This document shows positions 16,280-22,779 of a stretch of 30,187 nt of DNA, one piece after another. The DNA is from JAAZLS01 sp964463285. GTDB taxonomy: Bacteria; Bacillota; Dethiobacteria; DTU022. Location of the stretch: contig CAYXBB010000021.1 in assembly GCA_964463285.1 (NCBI GenBank), positions 1 to 30,187 of the forward strand, in the 5' to 3' direction. Each line of letters opens with the position of its first letter. The stretch's first letter is position 1. The notes beneath the pieces were generated by a model. The model made no database searches and was not told the origin of the DNA. It saw only the letters and a program-made list of their open reading frames with translations. The translations under genes and the position numbers were made by a program.

Positions 16280-16672
16280 CTACCTTTCTACGGCATGAAC
16301 TCCTTGAATGTGTACATTTACCAACAGGACGGATATACCGGTAACCTTTTCCATTGAGTACTTTACCTTCTCTATTACATTGGCCGCCACTTCGGGAATG
16401 CGGGTCCCATAGCTGACTATTACATATAAATCAACTACCAACCTGTTATCCTTAAACTGTAGTCTTACACCCCGGGAAAGGTTTTCCCTCTTTAAAAGCT
16501 CCGCCCAGCCATCCCGTAACCGGATGGCCGACATCCCCACCAAACCATAACATTCCACCGTTGCCTGGCCGGCCAGGTTGGACAACATCTCTTCAGATAA
16601 CACGATCTTGCCCAATGCTGTTTCTATTACGTTACCGTGGTTAGGATAAAAATCTGGCAACTGTTCCACCAC
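16280..16672 (-). CDS. yloU: Asp23/Gls24-family protein YloU
   Basis: A 130-aa small protein of the Asp23/Gls24 envelope-stress group. The ETALGKIVLSEEMLSNLAGQATVECYGLVGMSA and VVDLYVIVSYGTRIPEVAANVIEKVKY blocks match YloU. Its biochemical role is unknown; it is nearly always beside fakA. The start is uncertain: GTG at 16672 is given, but a TTG at 16660 has AAGGTGG at better spacing. A promoter with TTGATA and TAGAAT lies upstream, and the same transcript probably covers fakA and degV. Confidence 0.9.
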   Translation of the reverse strand: MVEQLPDFYPNHGNVIETALGKIVLSEEMLSNLAGQATVECYGLVGMSAIRLRDGWAELLKRENLSRGVRLQFKDNRLVVDLYVIVSYGTRIPEVAANVIEKVKYSMEKVTGISVLLVNVHIQGVHAVER

Positions 16673-16722
16673 CTTCAGCCTGTAAGCTTAATCGCAACCC
16701 ATGCGCACAAACATGTTGACAT

Positions 16723-16752
16723 ATTCTATCATCTTTATCACCGGGCTATCAA
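16723..16752 (-). promoter_or_regulatory. Promoter of the yloU-fakA-degV operon
   Basis: On the minus strand the -35 TTGATA (16747-16752) and -10 TAGAAT (16723-16728) are separated by 18 bp. It is the only good match upstream of yloU. Confidence 0.6.
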
Positions 16753-17011
16753 CTACCAAAATTCCAAACGTGACCCGGGGACAGAGTTATCGTCACCCCG
16801 GTTCTTCCCTCCTACCTTGAGCCAGCCCCTTATTATCCCAACCTGGACCGCACTTTCCCCTGTCAACGCTTCACGTGCTGATTCGCGCCCGCCCGCGCAT
16901 GAATCGAGACCGTAAATGGTGTAGCTATTCTTTTTACGTAGGACTTTTTCATCCCCGTTTTCATGCCGGTTTATCTCGGCACTTTCGAGCCGTTCCTCCG
17001 TGTTTTCCTGC
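16753..17011. other. Unassigned spacer between yloU and rpmB
   Basis: No gene is supported. On the minus strand an open frame of about 85 codons runs through the whole stretch without a credible start. A second frame encodes 33 residues from an ATG behind GGAGG that is too far away. A palindrome-like GGGGACAGAGTTATCGTCACCCC-type unit lies at about 16777-16799. The amino-acid flavour recalls debris of intron or transposon leader regions, but I cannot match it to a family. Confidence 0.3.
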
Positions 17012-17040
17012 TTGTTTAAATATTAAAGCTGTGTTAATAT
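17012..17040 (+). promoter_or_regulatory. rpmB promoter
   Basis: TTGTTT (17012-17017) and TAATAT (17035-17040) are separated by 17 bp, about 50 bp before the rpmB start codon. Confidence 0.65.
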
Positions 17041-17092
17041 AATAATCGCGCCCGGCGTCGGGAGATATCAGGTAGTTAGGAGGCAGCCTATC

Positions 17093-17284
17093 ATGGCCAA
17101 GGTTTGCGTTATATGTGGTAAAAGTAAGGTATCCGGTTTTCGGGTAAGTCACTCTCACCGGAAAACTAAGCGGGTATGGAATCCGAATATCCATAAGGTT
17201 AAAATCCTGTTTAAAGGAACTCCCCGAAGGCTAAATGTTTGCAGCCGTTGTTTGAAATCAGGCAAGGTTGAACGGGCTCTGTAA
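17093..17284 (+). CDS. rpmB: 50S ribosomal protein L28 (zinc-ribbon form)
   Basis: A 63-aa ribosomal protein of the large subunit. The family blocks SGFRVSHSHRKTKRVWNPNIHKVKI and CSRCLKSGKVERAL are present. Cys5, Cys8, Cys50 and Cys53 form two CxxC pairs, so this is the zinc-binding (C+) version, and no Zur-type site was seen upstream. The ATG follows TTAGGAGGC at good spacing. It is on the plus strand, between yloU (divergent) and spoVM (convergent). Bacillus has the same neighbours. Confidence 0.96.
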   Translation: MAKVCVICGKSKVSGFRVSHSHRKTKRVWNPNIHKVKILFKGTPRRLNVCSRCLKSGKVERAL

Positions 17285-17465
17285 GATCAGCACTGGAGCT
17301 GTTCTTACAGGGCAACTCCAATCTTGATTAAGGGCTTCATATTCCTCTGCAGGCACGTTAAAAAAACACTACCCCCGTGCACTATCACCTGCCATCCGAT
17401 TTTCATCGGCAGTTTATGGAATTTCCTCAGTAAACAATACGGGATAGGTAGCAAGTGGTATTCAA

Positions 17466-17490
17466 TAAAAATTACCCGGTTGTAACCGGG
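17466..17490 (-). terminator. Terminator after spoVM
   Basis: CCCGGTT and AACCGGG (17475-17490) form a perfect 7-bp stem with a 2-nt centre. On the minus strand it is followed by TAATTTTT. It lies about 27 nt after the spoVM stop codon. Confidence 0.75.
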
Positions 17491-17516
17491 CAAATAATTA
17501 TTAATACGTGATAGGC

Positions 17517-17597
17517 TTAATATTTTACAAACAGTCCAAAAATACCCTTAACAAGCCCTCTAAATAGTCGTGGCACCTTAATAGCGTAAAACCTCAT
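17517..17597 (-). CDS. spoVM: Stage V sporulation protein SpoVM
   Basis: A 26-residue amphipathic peptide, read from ATG 17595-17597 to TAA 17517-17519. Its start MRFYAIKVPRLFRGLVKG and end GLFVKY match SpoVM, which marks the convex forespore membrane and recruits SpoIVA to build the coat. The conserved N-terminal FY-IK-P and the basic C terminus are kept. AGGGGGA lies 6 nt before the ATG. The neighbourhood (next to rpmB and yloU) is the same as in B. subtilis. It follows the 56-codon membrane gene by 44 bp and ends at its own terminator. Confidence 0.93.
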   Translation of the reverse strand: MRFYAIKVPRLFRGLVKGIFGLFVKY

Positions 17598-17641
17598 ATT
17601 GAATCCCCCTTTTAAAAAAATTGCCGATTATTTTCTAACTA

Positions 17642-17812
17642 TTAATACCGTTCATATATGTAAAGCTGCCACCCAATCCATATAAACAGCACTCCCAGCG
17701 CCAGGGGCCACAAGAACAGGGGCAGTACCTTTACTACCAGCAGCATCCCCCCTGCCGCCATTATAATCCCGCCACTTTTCCGCAAGAACAGGCTCAGCCT
17801 CCGGGCACCCAT
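17642..17812 (-). CDS. Small membrane protein upstream of spoVM
   Basis: A 56-aa protein, unrecognised by name. A basic N terminus (MGARRLSLFLRKSG) is followed by one or two hydrophobic segments spanning about 15-52 (GIIMAAGGMLLVVKVLPLF and LALGVLFIWIGWQLYIY), broken by Pro31 and Pro36. GGAGGAG stands 5 nt before the ATG. A near-consensus promoter (17858-17886) lies upstream, and spoVM follows 44 bp later without an obvious promoter of its own, so the pair is probably one transcript. A sporulation role is suggested by this position only. Confidence 0.75.
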   Translation of the reverse strand: MGARRLSLFLRKSGGIIMAAGGMLLVVKVLPLFLWPLALGVLFIWIGWQLYIYERY

Positions 17813-17857
17813 TTATTCTCCTCCGAGCATAGCAGCAATTTGTGTTATTGCTCTGTT

Positions 17858-17886
17858 ATTATATGCGGCCATGGAATTTATGTTAA
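17858..17886 (-). promoter_or_regulatory. Promoter of the small membrane gene-spoVM unit
   Basis: On the minus strand TTAACA (17881-17886) and TATAAT (17858-17863) are separated by 17 bp. It looks like a housekeeping sigma-A promoter, which is unexpected for a sporulation gene. Confidence 0.65.
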
Positions 17887-17954
17887 TAAATGATAGTCTG
17901 AACGGGATTCGAGGTGGAGAGCCGCTCCTATAATTCTAGTGATTTCATTGCTTA

Positions 17955-17983
17955 TTGCTACCTACCGGGTTCTGTGCTAATAT
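17955..17983 (+). promoter_or_regulatory. tRNA-Leu promoter
   Basis: TTGCTA (17955-17960) and TAATAT (17978-17983) are separated by 17 bp, with TGC directly before the -10. The tRNA begins 10 bp later. Confidence 0.65.
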
Positions 17984-17993
17984 TAGACTACCT

Positions 17994-18079
17994 GCCGAAG
18001 TGGCGGAACAGGCAGACGCACACGACTCAAAATCGTGCGGGCTTCGCCCATGCGGGTTCGACTCCCGCCTTCGGCACCA
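17994..18079 (+). tRNA. tRNA-Leu (CAA)
   Basis: An 86-nt class II tRNA with CCA encoded. The acceptor arms are GCCGAAG and CTTCGGC, the anticodon loop CTCAAAA is closed by CACGA/TCGTG (anticodon CAA), there is a long variable arm, and the T arm is GCGGGTTCGACTCCCGC. Element debris starts just downstream, so the tRNA 3' end is a likely integration site. Confidence 0.97.
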
Positions 18080-18086
18080 GACACTC

Positions 18087-18123
18087 AAGCCCTAAAGGGA
18101 AGCCTTCAGGGCTTTTCTTTTTC
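18087..18123 (+). terminator. tRNA-Leu terminator
   Basis: AAGCCCT (18087-18093) and AGGGCTT (18108-18114) form a 7-bp stem followed by TTCTTTTT, 8 bp after the tRNA. Confidence 0.75.
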
Positions 18124-18175
18124 CAGCTCCATGTTGTTACCCTCATCCTGTTCATCCTTATGCGTCGGGAACACC

Positions 18176-18256
18176 TCAAATGGCCTTGGCCGAGGATGCC
18201 TTTGAGCTGTAATCCAGGTGGGTGTAGATGTTCGACGTTGTGGATATGTATTCACC
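18176..18256 (-). pseudogene. Tyrosine recombinase (integrase), C-terminal remnant
   Basis: The last 26 codons of a phage/ICE-type integrase survive: ISTTSNIYTHLDYSSKASSAKAI, ending in TGA. The YTH element holds the catalytic tyrosine position of the family. The remainder of the gene is missing; upstream DNA reads only as far as a promoter-like TTGCAA-17-TACACT. It lies directly after the intact excisionase gene and about 100 bp from tRNA-Leu, which is the expected position of an integrase. Confidence 0.65.
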
Positions 18257-18317
18257 TACCATTGACGATAATAGTGTAGCAGGCCCCAAAATAACTTGCA
18301 AAGGTGCAAACGGTGTT

Positions 18318-18539
18318 TTACGCATTGGATTCCTGTACGACCGCCAGGTATTCAAATACATGAAACTTGGGGATTTTGTACGCTCTGCCGATCTTAAAAT
18401 GCTTAATCTGATTTTGCTTCAAAAGGCGGTATCCTGTTTTTGCGCTGATACCGCCAAGCATCTCGCACATCTGCTCCACATTGACCACATCCGGGTACTC
18501 CCGGAAGATCAGCTTATATGCTTCATTGCTTTTCAGCAA
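18318..18539 (-). CDS. Excisionase-like DNA-binding protein (HTH_17 family)
   Basis: A 73-aa protein with a winged helix-turn-helix of the excisionase type: VVNVEQMCEMLGGISAKTGYRLL then KIGRAYKIPKFHVFEYL. Such proteins direct excision of integrative elements together with an integrase. The gene appears complete: it starts at TTG with AAGGGGTG upstream and ends normally. The only integrase sequence next to it is a C-terminal fragment, so it probably no longer has a partner. Confidence 0.75.
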   Translation of the reverse strand: MLKSNEAYKLIFREYPDVVNVEQMCEMLGGISAKTGYRLLKQNQIKHFKIGRAYKIPKFHVFEYLAVVQESNA

Positions 18540-18637
18540 AACATCACCCCTTCCTTACTAAAAAAATAGATGCAGATAACTTCATCTTTCATTAAAAGAT
18601 CTTTTGCTTCGGAAAATTTGGCTCCTGCTTTACTCAT
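18533..18637 (-). pseudogene. HTH antitoxin, N-terminal fragment
   Basis: Begins with ATG overlapping the toxin stop (ATGAGTAA), as in the intact toxin-antitoxin pair. The first 17 or so residues (MSKAGAKFSEAKDLLMK) resemble the start of HTH antitoxins partnered with Gp49-like toxins. The sequence then becomes unrelated and stops after 34 codons, running into the excisionase gene. It lacks the DNA-binding domain. Confidence 0.5.
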
Positions 18638-18905
18638 TATCACACCTTCTTTCATAATCCGCTTTATAGCGTAGCGCCCGTTCAAGCTCTCTTACGGGAG
18701 TCTGTTCAGTTTTTTTGGTAAAACCGTGAAGCCGCACAAAGGTTTCCCGGCTGTAGGTAAAATAGAAAATTCTGCTGATGTTCGATGCAAATTTTACTCT
18801 CAATTCAAAAAGCCCTTTGTATTTTGCGCCCTTGATCGGTTTGACGTAAGGCTCTTTTAAATTGGAGTCGTGTTTTTTTAGCAGTTCTATCTCACTAAAG
18901 GCTTT
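18630..18905 (-). pseudogene. Gp49/HigB-like toxin, 5'-truncated
   Basis: About 91 residues of a phage-derived Gp49-like (RelE/HigB superfamily) mRNA-interferase toxin: IELLKKHDSNLKEPYVKPI, GLFELRVKFASNISRIFYFTY, LHGFTKKTEQTPVRELERAL. The usual N-terminal 20-30 residues are absent. Upstream, the frame runs into reading-frame-shifted sequence of another gene at about 18900, so there is no native start. A second copy of the FTKK-EQT-VRE segment lies at 20428-20467. Confidence 0.65.
18686..18725 (-). repeat. 40-bp direct repeat, copy A (inside the toxin fragment)
   Basis: This segment matches 20428-20467 at about 37 of 40 positions, in the same orientation and 1.74 kb apart. It encodes the KKTEQTPVREL part of the Gp49-like toxin. 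Confidence 0.75.
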
Positions 18906-19309
18906 TTCGGAGCAGCCCCGTGATGACCATTTAGAAGGGGCAAATATGCCCACTCCACACGAAAAAGAGCATCCGGGGGGATTTCGGGAGCACCCTGAAG
19001 TGCCTTGATCAGTGCAACTATGTGATGCGCGTCCACTAAATATGATGGTTCTGATGAAGACAAAGCAGCAAGTAAAGCCTTCACGCATAGGTCTACGTTG
19101 ATTCTTTTTTTTGCGTGGTGCATTTTAGCCAAACACTTGATTGCGGCATGTGGTCTTCCGTACTCAATGAGCTTCTCAACAGCAATGGCTAAATCGCCTT
19201 TTGCCTGGTAGGGGTTTGCTGGGGTTTGTAACCAATAGTCGCCCTGTGAATTCTCCATCCATTCAGCTACACGACTCCATGCTACAAATACAACTTTACG
19301 ATTTTTCAA
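18887..19309 (-). pseudogene. Internal fragment of a large protein, function unknown
   Basis: A 140-codon frame containing GDLAIAVEKLIEYGRPHAAIKCLAKM and RVEWAYLPLLNGHHGAAPK. These segments resemble a central part of large (over 1000 aa) accessory-genome proteins with helical repeats, as best I recall; no function is claimed. The homology stops abruptly at the junction with the toxin fragment (about 18900), after which the frame ends in five unrelated codons. The N-terminal side also looks cut. Confidence 0.4.
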
Positions 19310-19391
19310 CTCGTCATTAGCGTAACCCTTTATGTAGGGAAAGCTCTTAAATATTTTTTAGCTTGACCATCATTTACGAACCCACCGACAT

Positions 19392-19685
19392 CTATCTCAC
19401 CAGCCACTTGTAATCCTGCCTGCAATCCACAATATAGTCAACATATACCATCTGATCTTTGACTTGATACAGAATCAAATACCATTTCTCAACAAACATC
19501 TTGTGATACTTGTTCAGCGGTATAAATTCAACAATGAGAAAAGGAAAACGCTCCGGCATGGTGGAAAGGAAGCGGGTGGCATCCAGCAATTCATTCTTTA
19601 TTCTGCGTGCGGCGGTAGGACTTTTCTGAGCCAGAAATCGAACATGACCCGCCAGCATCTGACGGGCACGATCGGAAACAATCAC
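19392..19685 (-). CDS. RelE/ParE-family toxin
   Basis: A 97-aa type II toxin of the RelE/ParE superfamily: SDRARQMLAGHVRFLAQKSPTAARRIKNELLDA, the typical N-terminal helices, then FPFLI and KWYLILYQVKDQMVYVDYIVDCRQDY, the C-terminal strands. Targets are ribosome-bound mRNA (RelE) or gyrase (ParE); the sequence does not decide. It overlaps the antitoxin gene by 4 bp (ATGA). It appears intact, unlike most of its surroundings. Confidence 0.85.
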   Translation of the reverse strand: MIVSDRARQMLAGHVRFLAQKSPTAARRIKNELLDATRFLSTMPERFPFLIVEFIPLNKYHKMFVEKWYLILYQVKDQMVYVDYIVDCRQDYKWLVR

Positions 19686-19978
19686 TTTAATATTGAAGTA
19701 TCTTTCCCATGTTCCACTTCATTAATAATGCTGTCAAGATGTTTGTCCAATTCCTCAGTCGTTACCCCGGCACGGCCAGCCAAACGGTTCTCCTCAACGG
19801 CCAGCAGTTCTTCGCGCAGTTTGAGCATTTTTTCCCGGCGGGTAAATGCCTCTATATCCATCACCACGAGATCGCCCTCGCCGTTTTTGGTAAGATAAAC
19901 CGGCTCACCTGAGGACTTGCACAAAGCCGCAATTTCATTATAATTTTGTCTGATGCTTGCGGACGGTTTAATCTGCAT
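19682..19978 (-). CDS. Phd/YefM-family antitoxin
   Basis: A 98-aa antitoxin. The N-terminal Phd/YefM fold is plain (IKPSASIRQNYNEIAALCKSSGEPVYLTKNGEGDLVVMDIEAFTRRE). A helical, charged C-terminal half would bind the toxin. GAGGAG precedes the ATG. The promoter upstream contains a palindrome (20022-20036) that the antitoxin may bind to repress the pair. First gene of the two-gene toxin-antitoxin operon. Confidence 0.9.
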   Translation of the reverse strand: MQIKPSASIRQNYNEIAALCKSSGEPVYLTKNGEGDLVVMDIEAFTRREKMLKLREELLAVEENRLAGRAGVTTEELDKHLDSIINEVEHGKDTSILK

Positions 19979-20011
19979 GATACCAACTCCTCGTAGCAGT
20001 ATTATAGATAT

Positions 20012-20040
20012 ATTATACTTCTTTCATGCTATGAAAGCAA
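20012..20040 (-). promoter_or_regulatory. Promoter and likely operator of the Phd/ParE-type pair
   Basis: On the minus strand TTGCTT (20035-20040), 17 bp, TATAAT (20012-20017). The spacer holds TTTCAT-GCT-ATGAAA (20022-20036), a perfect inverted repeat placed where a bound repressor would block polymerase. Confidence 0.7.
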
Positions 20041-20051
20041 CCGGAATGTCA

Positions 20052-20400
20052 TTATAGCCTTTCAGGTTTCCGCGGCTGTTTTATCCCCAATTCTATTTTC
20101 AAACAATCGTTTATATCCTTTCCTCTCTTAGGTGGTTCATCGAAAACTACGTAAGAGCGAGGAAGGTTTATTTGAATAGCCTTTGCCGCCAGCCGTCCCG
20201 CCGTGTCGTAAAGGGCCAGATCTTTTTCATAACCGGCGATGCGTTTCTCGGCGGCTTTGATTTGCTGCGGGTAGTGCTTCAGCAGACGGTCCTCCAAGGC
20301 GCTCCTGATCATCGGACAGCAGGGAGTTGGCCAGGCGCTGGTCGAGGGCCAGTTTGCGGCCGTCGTTGGTGATTTTCAGCATGTTGTCCTGGTGCGATTC
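20052..20400 (-). pseudogene. Mosaic of conjugative-element helicase and Toprim fragments
   Basis: Three protein pieces lie in series on the minus strand. First, about 20310-20400, DNMLKITNDGRKLALDQRL, typical of very large helicase/methylase proteins of Firmicute conjugative elements. Second, after a frame change, LLKHYPQQIKAAEKRIAGYEKD, from later in the same kind of protein. Third, joined in frame, TAGRLAAKAIQ and PKRGKDINDCLKIELG, the end of a Toprim-type (DUF3991-like) primase domain. The internal deletions show that this is decayed element DNA. The second and third pieces form an 86-codon frame (20052-20312) that is not a genuine gene. Confidence 0.6.
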
Positions 20401-20427
20401 AACCTGCTTATTACATACTCTCTCGGC

Positions 20428-20467
20428 GCTCTCTTACGAGAGTCTGTTCACTTTTTTTGGTAAAACT
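20428..20467 (-). repeat. 40-bp direct repeat, copy B (toxin debris)
   Basis: Second copy of 18686-18725 (about 37 of 40 identical). On the minus strand it reads FTKKSEQTLVRE, so it is the residue of another Gp49-like toxin gene. Confidence 0.75.
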
Positions 20468-20518
20468 GAATTGATGCACCAAATAAATGCCCAATTTGAG
20501 TGGTTTCTATAATTAGTA

Positions 20519-20995
20519 TTATAATAATTTTTTCCTCATCTGTTTTCTAAATGTTTTATAGCCAAGGCTTCTCCAAGTTTTTTCAGCAAGCATGTTCTTA
20601 TCAAGAAAATTTAATTCTACATATTTCAATCCATTACTTCTAAAGTAGTTAATTGCAAGTCTTTCCATTTTCTTCATTATACCTTTTCCTCTGAACTCAG
20701 ATAAAACGTACGCTCCAGATATATAACCGACTTTCTTAATACTTGATACAGGGAGAAAGCCGTTGATTATTTCACACGAAATAAATCCAACAATAATATC
20801 ATTTTCTTTTGTAATGTAAATCCTTCTTGAAGGGTTATTGATAAATCCTTCTAAATGGTGCCTTATACTGTCTTCATCCAATTCATCAAAATCAAAATAA
20901 TCATCTTTGGTTTCTTTTTGAATAAAATAAGCTAATAGGTTATGTAATTTCGCCACTTCCTGTATTTCTGTTATTAACATTTCCCTACATTCCAT
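20519..20995 (-). CDS. GNAT-family N-acetyltransferase
   Basis: A 158-aa acetyltransferase from the ATG at 20993-20995. Acetyl-CoA-binding motif A is present as SEFRGKGIMKKMERLAI, preceded by IVGFISCEI and GYISGAYVL and followed by GLKYVELNFLDKNMLAEKTWRSLGY. The substrate is unknown. The frame stays open upstream to 21154, but that part crosses the terminator at 21084-21130 and is not coding. AAAGGAG lies 11 nt before the chosen start. It is AT-rich relative to the core genes, fitting acquired DNA. Confidence 0.8.
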   Translation of the reverse strand: MECREMLITEIQEVAKLHNLLAYFIQKETKDDYFDFDELDEDSIRHHLEGFINNPSRRIYITKENDIIVGFISCEIINGFLPVSSIKKVGYISGAYVLSEFRGKGIMKKMERLAINYFRSNGLKYVELNFLDKNMLAEKTWRSLGYKTFRKQMRKKLL

Positions 20996-21083
20996 TCTGC
21001 TTGCTGCTCCTTTATGGCGAGATAAATTAAGCTCTTTTAACATTCGATCTAACAAATATTCAAACCTCGTACTTACAACATTC

Positions 21084-21130
21084 AAAAAAAGGGGGGCCTT
21101 TCCCCGCTCAGGGCACTTATCTAGGCCCCC
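21084..21130 (-). terminator. Terminator after the binding-protein fragment
   Basis: On the minus strand GGGGGCCT (21123-21130 side) pairs with AGGCCCCC (from 21091) around a 24-nt loop and is followed by seven T residues (21084-21090). It ends transcription from the truncated binding-protein gene. Confidence 0.75.
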
Positions 21131-21156
21131 TTTTCTTGCCATATACCTATGCAAAC

Positions 21157-21720
21157 TTATATAGCGTTCTTTAAGAGCTCAGCGGTCTCCTCATCTGTCA
21201 ATTTATAATGGTAAAATAGTTCATAGAACTCCTCTGTCTCTTGAGACAAATCATAATTAAAATACTCAGGATAAAGAATGTTGGCCAACCATTTTAAACC
21301 CAAAAATCTGTTTGAGGAAGGCGGGCGGTCAAACCAGCTAAACGGCCCATAGGGCACCTCATAAACTCTGTTGTTCTTTACAGCCGTAATGTTTCCCCAA
21401 TCGGGATCGGAGATAATCCCTTCGCGGTAACCCCCTTGTTCTTTTGTGTTCTGACAGATAATCACTTCCGGATCCCAGTGTAATACCTGCTCTAATGAAA
21501 CCTCCGCCATCCCAACTCTGGCACCGGGCAAATCAATTTCAGCTACGTTTATGGCCTGAAGCATATCCAGAGATTGAGTATGAAAAGAACCCGACGGATC
21601 GGTATTCAAGCCTTTGGGGCCCTCGGCATAATAAACCTTGACCTGTTCGTCGGTAGGGATTTGCTTTAAACCTAAAGTATTGTAACCGCTCTTCCCACCC
21701 AAAATGTTCCGCCCATGCAA
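21157..21720 (-). pseudogene. ABC transporter substrate-binding protein, C-terminal half
   Basis: About 185 residues of a helical-backbone (TroA/BtuF/FecB-like) substrate-binding protein for metal chelates such as cobalamin or siderophores: VKVYYAEGPKGLNTDPSGSFHT, VSLEQVLHWDPEVIICQN, ITAVKNNRVYEVPYGPFSWFDRPPSSNRFLGLKWL. The whole N-terminal lobe and signal peptide are missing, and the homology stops near 21720, where unrelated AT-rich DNA begins. No permease or ATPase genes remain nearby. The 3' end and its terminator are intact. Confidence 0.75.
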
Positions 21721-21750
21721 TTTTTAGAAAACACAAGTTTAACGACCATT

Positions 21751-21783
21751 AAAAAAATATGCTGCCTTGTGAAAGAGGCAGCA
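21751..21783 (-). terminator. Hairpin with T-tract at the edge of the scar
   Basis: TGCTGCCT (21760-21767) and AGGCAGCA (21776-21783) form an 8-bp stem; on the minus strand it is followed by TATTTTTTT. No minus-strand gene end is visible just upstream, so the gene it served may be lost. Confidence 0.55.
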
Positions 21784-21997
21784 AATAACAACCCATCTTA
21801 TCCACCTTCTTTCCAAAAAGGGAGGCCTAACCGTTTACAGTTAAACCCTATCGTCCATGGCCCATAACTGTTGTCCCAGGGATCCATGGATCGAAGATGT
21901 ATAACATAATATTCAAATTACTGTTCCACATTTAAACTAACATAAATAAGCGCTTTGCGCAACCGAGTTCGCAGATTGATGGCCACCGTTTTTTATA

Positions 21998-22531
21998 TTA
22001 GTCGAAGACACATTTTTTCCGAGGACAGACATAATTCCCTCTCAACTTAGAAATGTCGTGGCCTTCCAGTTCCAGCAACCGATCCCTTAAATGCCCTACC
22101 CCGCTTCTGCAGATCCCGATGCCCCTTTGGGGAAGCACCCGATGGGTTGGTAAAAAATAGGAAACCGGGTTTTTAGCTGCCGCGCTGCCCACAGCCTGCG
22201 CGGCACCCGGTTTCCCAAGGATACTGGCGATATCCTTATATGTAACCAGCTTGCCGCGCTCTATTCCGCTAACCGCTTTAAAAACACTTTGCTGAAAAGG
22301 AGTAAAACCCGTGAGGTCTAAACGCATATCGTGCCTACCGTTTTCAAAAAATTTAATAGTTTCATTGAGAATCAATTTTGAAAGAGGGTCCTCCCCGCTC
22401 TCGGCAAGCAACAAATTTATGGTTTGTGTGCCCTGATCGGGCATTAGGGATAAAAATTTTAAACCCTCATCGGTAAAAGTTACACTTATTGTATCCGTTT
22501 TTAGGAAATCAATAATTTCTTCGATCTCCAT
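21998..22531 (-). CDS. Ogt/MGMT-like protein lacking the active-site cysteine
   Basis: A 177-aa member of the O6-alkylguanine-DNA alkyltransferase family. The DNA-binding core is clear: FTPFQQSVFKAVSGIERGKLVTYKDIASILGKPGAAQAVGSAA, then NPVSYFLPTHRV. In true repair enzymes the last motif is PCHR, and the Cys accepts the alkyl group. Here it is PTHR (Thr129, codon ACC), so suicide alkyl transfer should be impossible. The usual Arg finger (M-R-GNP) is also changed (AAAKNP). Cys141 lies a few residues on, at the position of the usual GGY tyrosine, and the C terminus has CPRKKC. It may be an alkyltransferase-like (ATL) damage sensor, though ATLs normally have Trp there. Confidence 0.85.
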   Translation of the reverse strand: MEIEEIIDFLKTDTISVTFTDEGLKFLSLMPDQGTQTINLLLAESGEDPLSKLILNETIKFFENGRHDMRLDLTGFTPFQQSVFKAVSGIERGKLVTYKDIASILGKPGAAQAVGSAAAKNPVSYFLPTHRVLPQRGIGICRSGVGHLRDRLLELEGHDISKLRGNYVCPRKKCVFD

Positions 22532-22779
22532 GATCTTGGTTTCCTTTGCCTGATTACCTGAAGCAGGTTATATTATTTGCTCCGCGAGGCTTAGTTTATG
22601 CCTCTCAGTAAAATCTAGTTCCACCTGGTATTCACCCATACCTGATTGTCTTCTCAACTTCAAATTTATTTTACGGTACATTTCTAATATTTGCGGTGCA
22701 TCCCGGCCGACTGGTATCTTTCGGTGCTTTTGACATATCCGTGCTTACCGTAGAAACCATCCATTACCCGGCCTCGCCC

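Noticed and set aside
21784..21997. Cobalamin or other riboswitch near the binding-protein fragment
   Set aside because: No B12-box or other conserved riboswitch core was seen, and the gene it would control is truncated.
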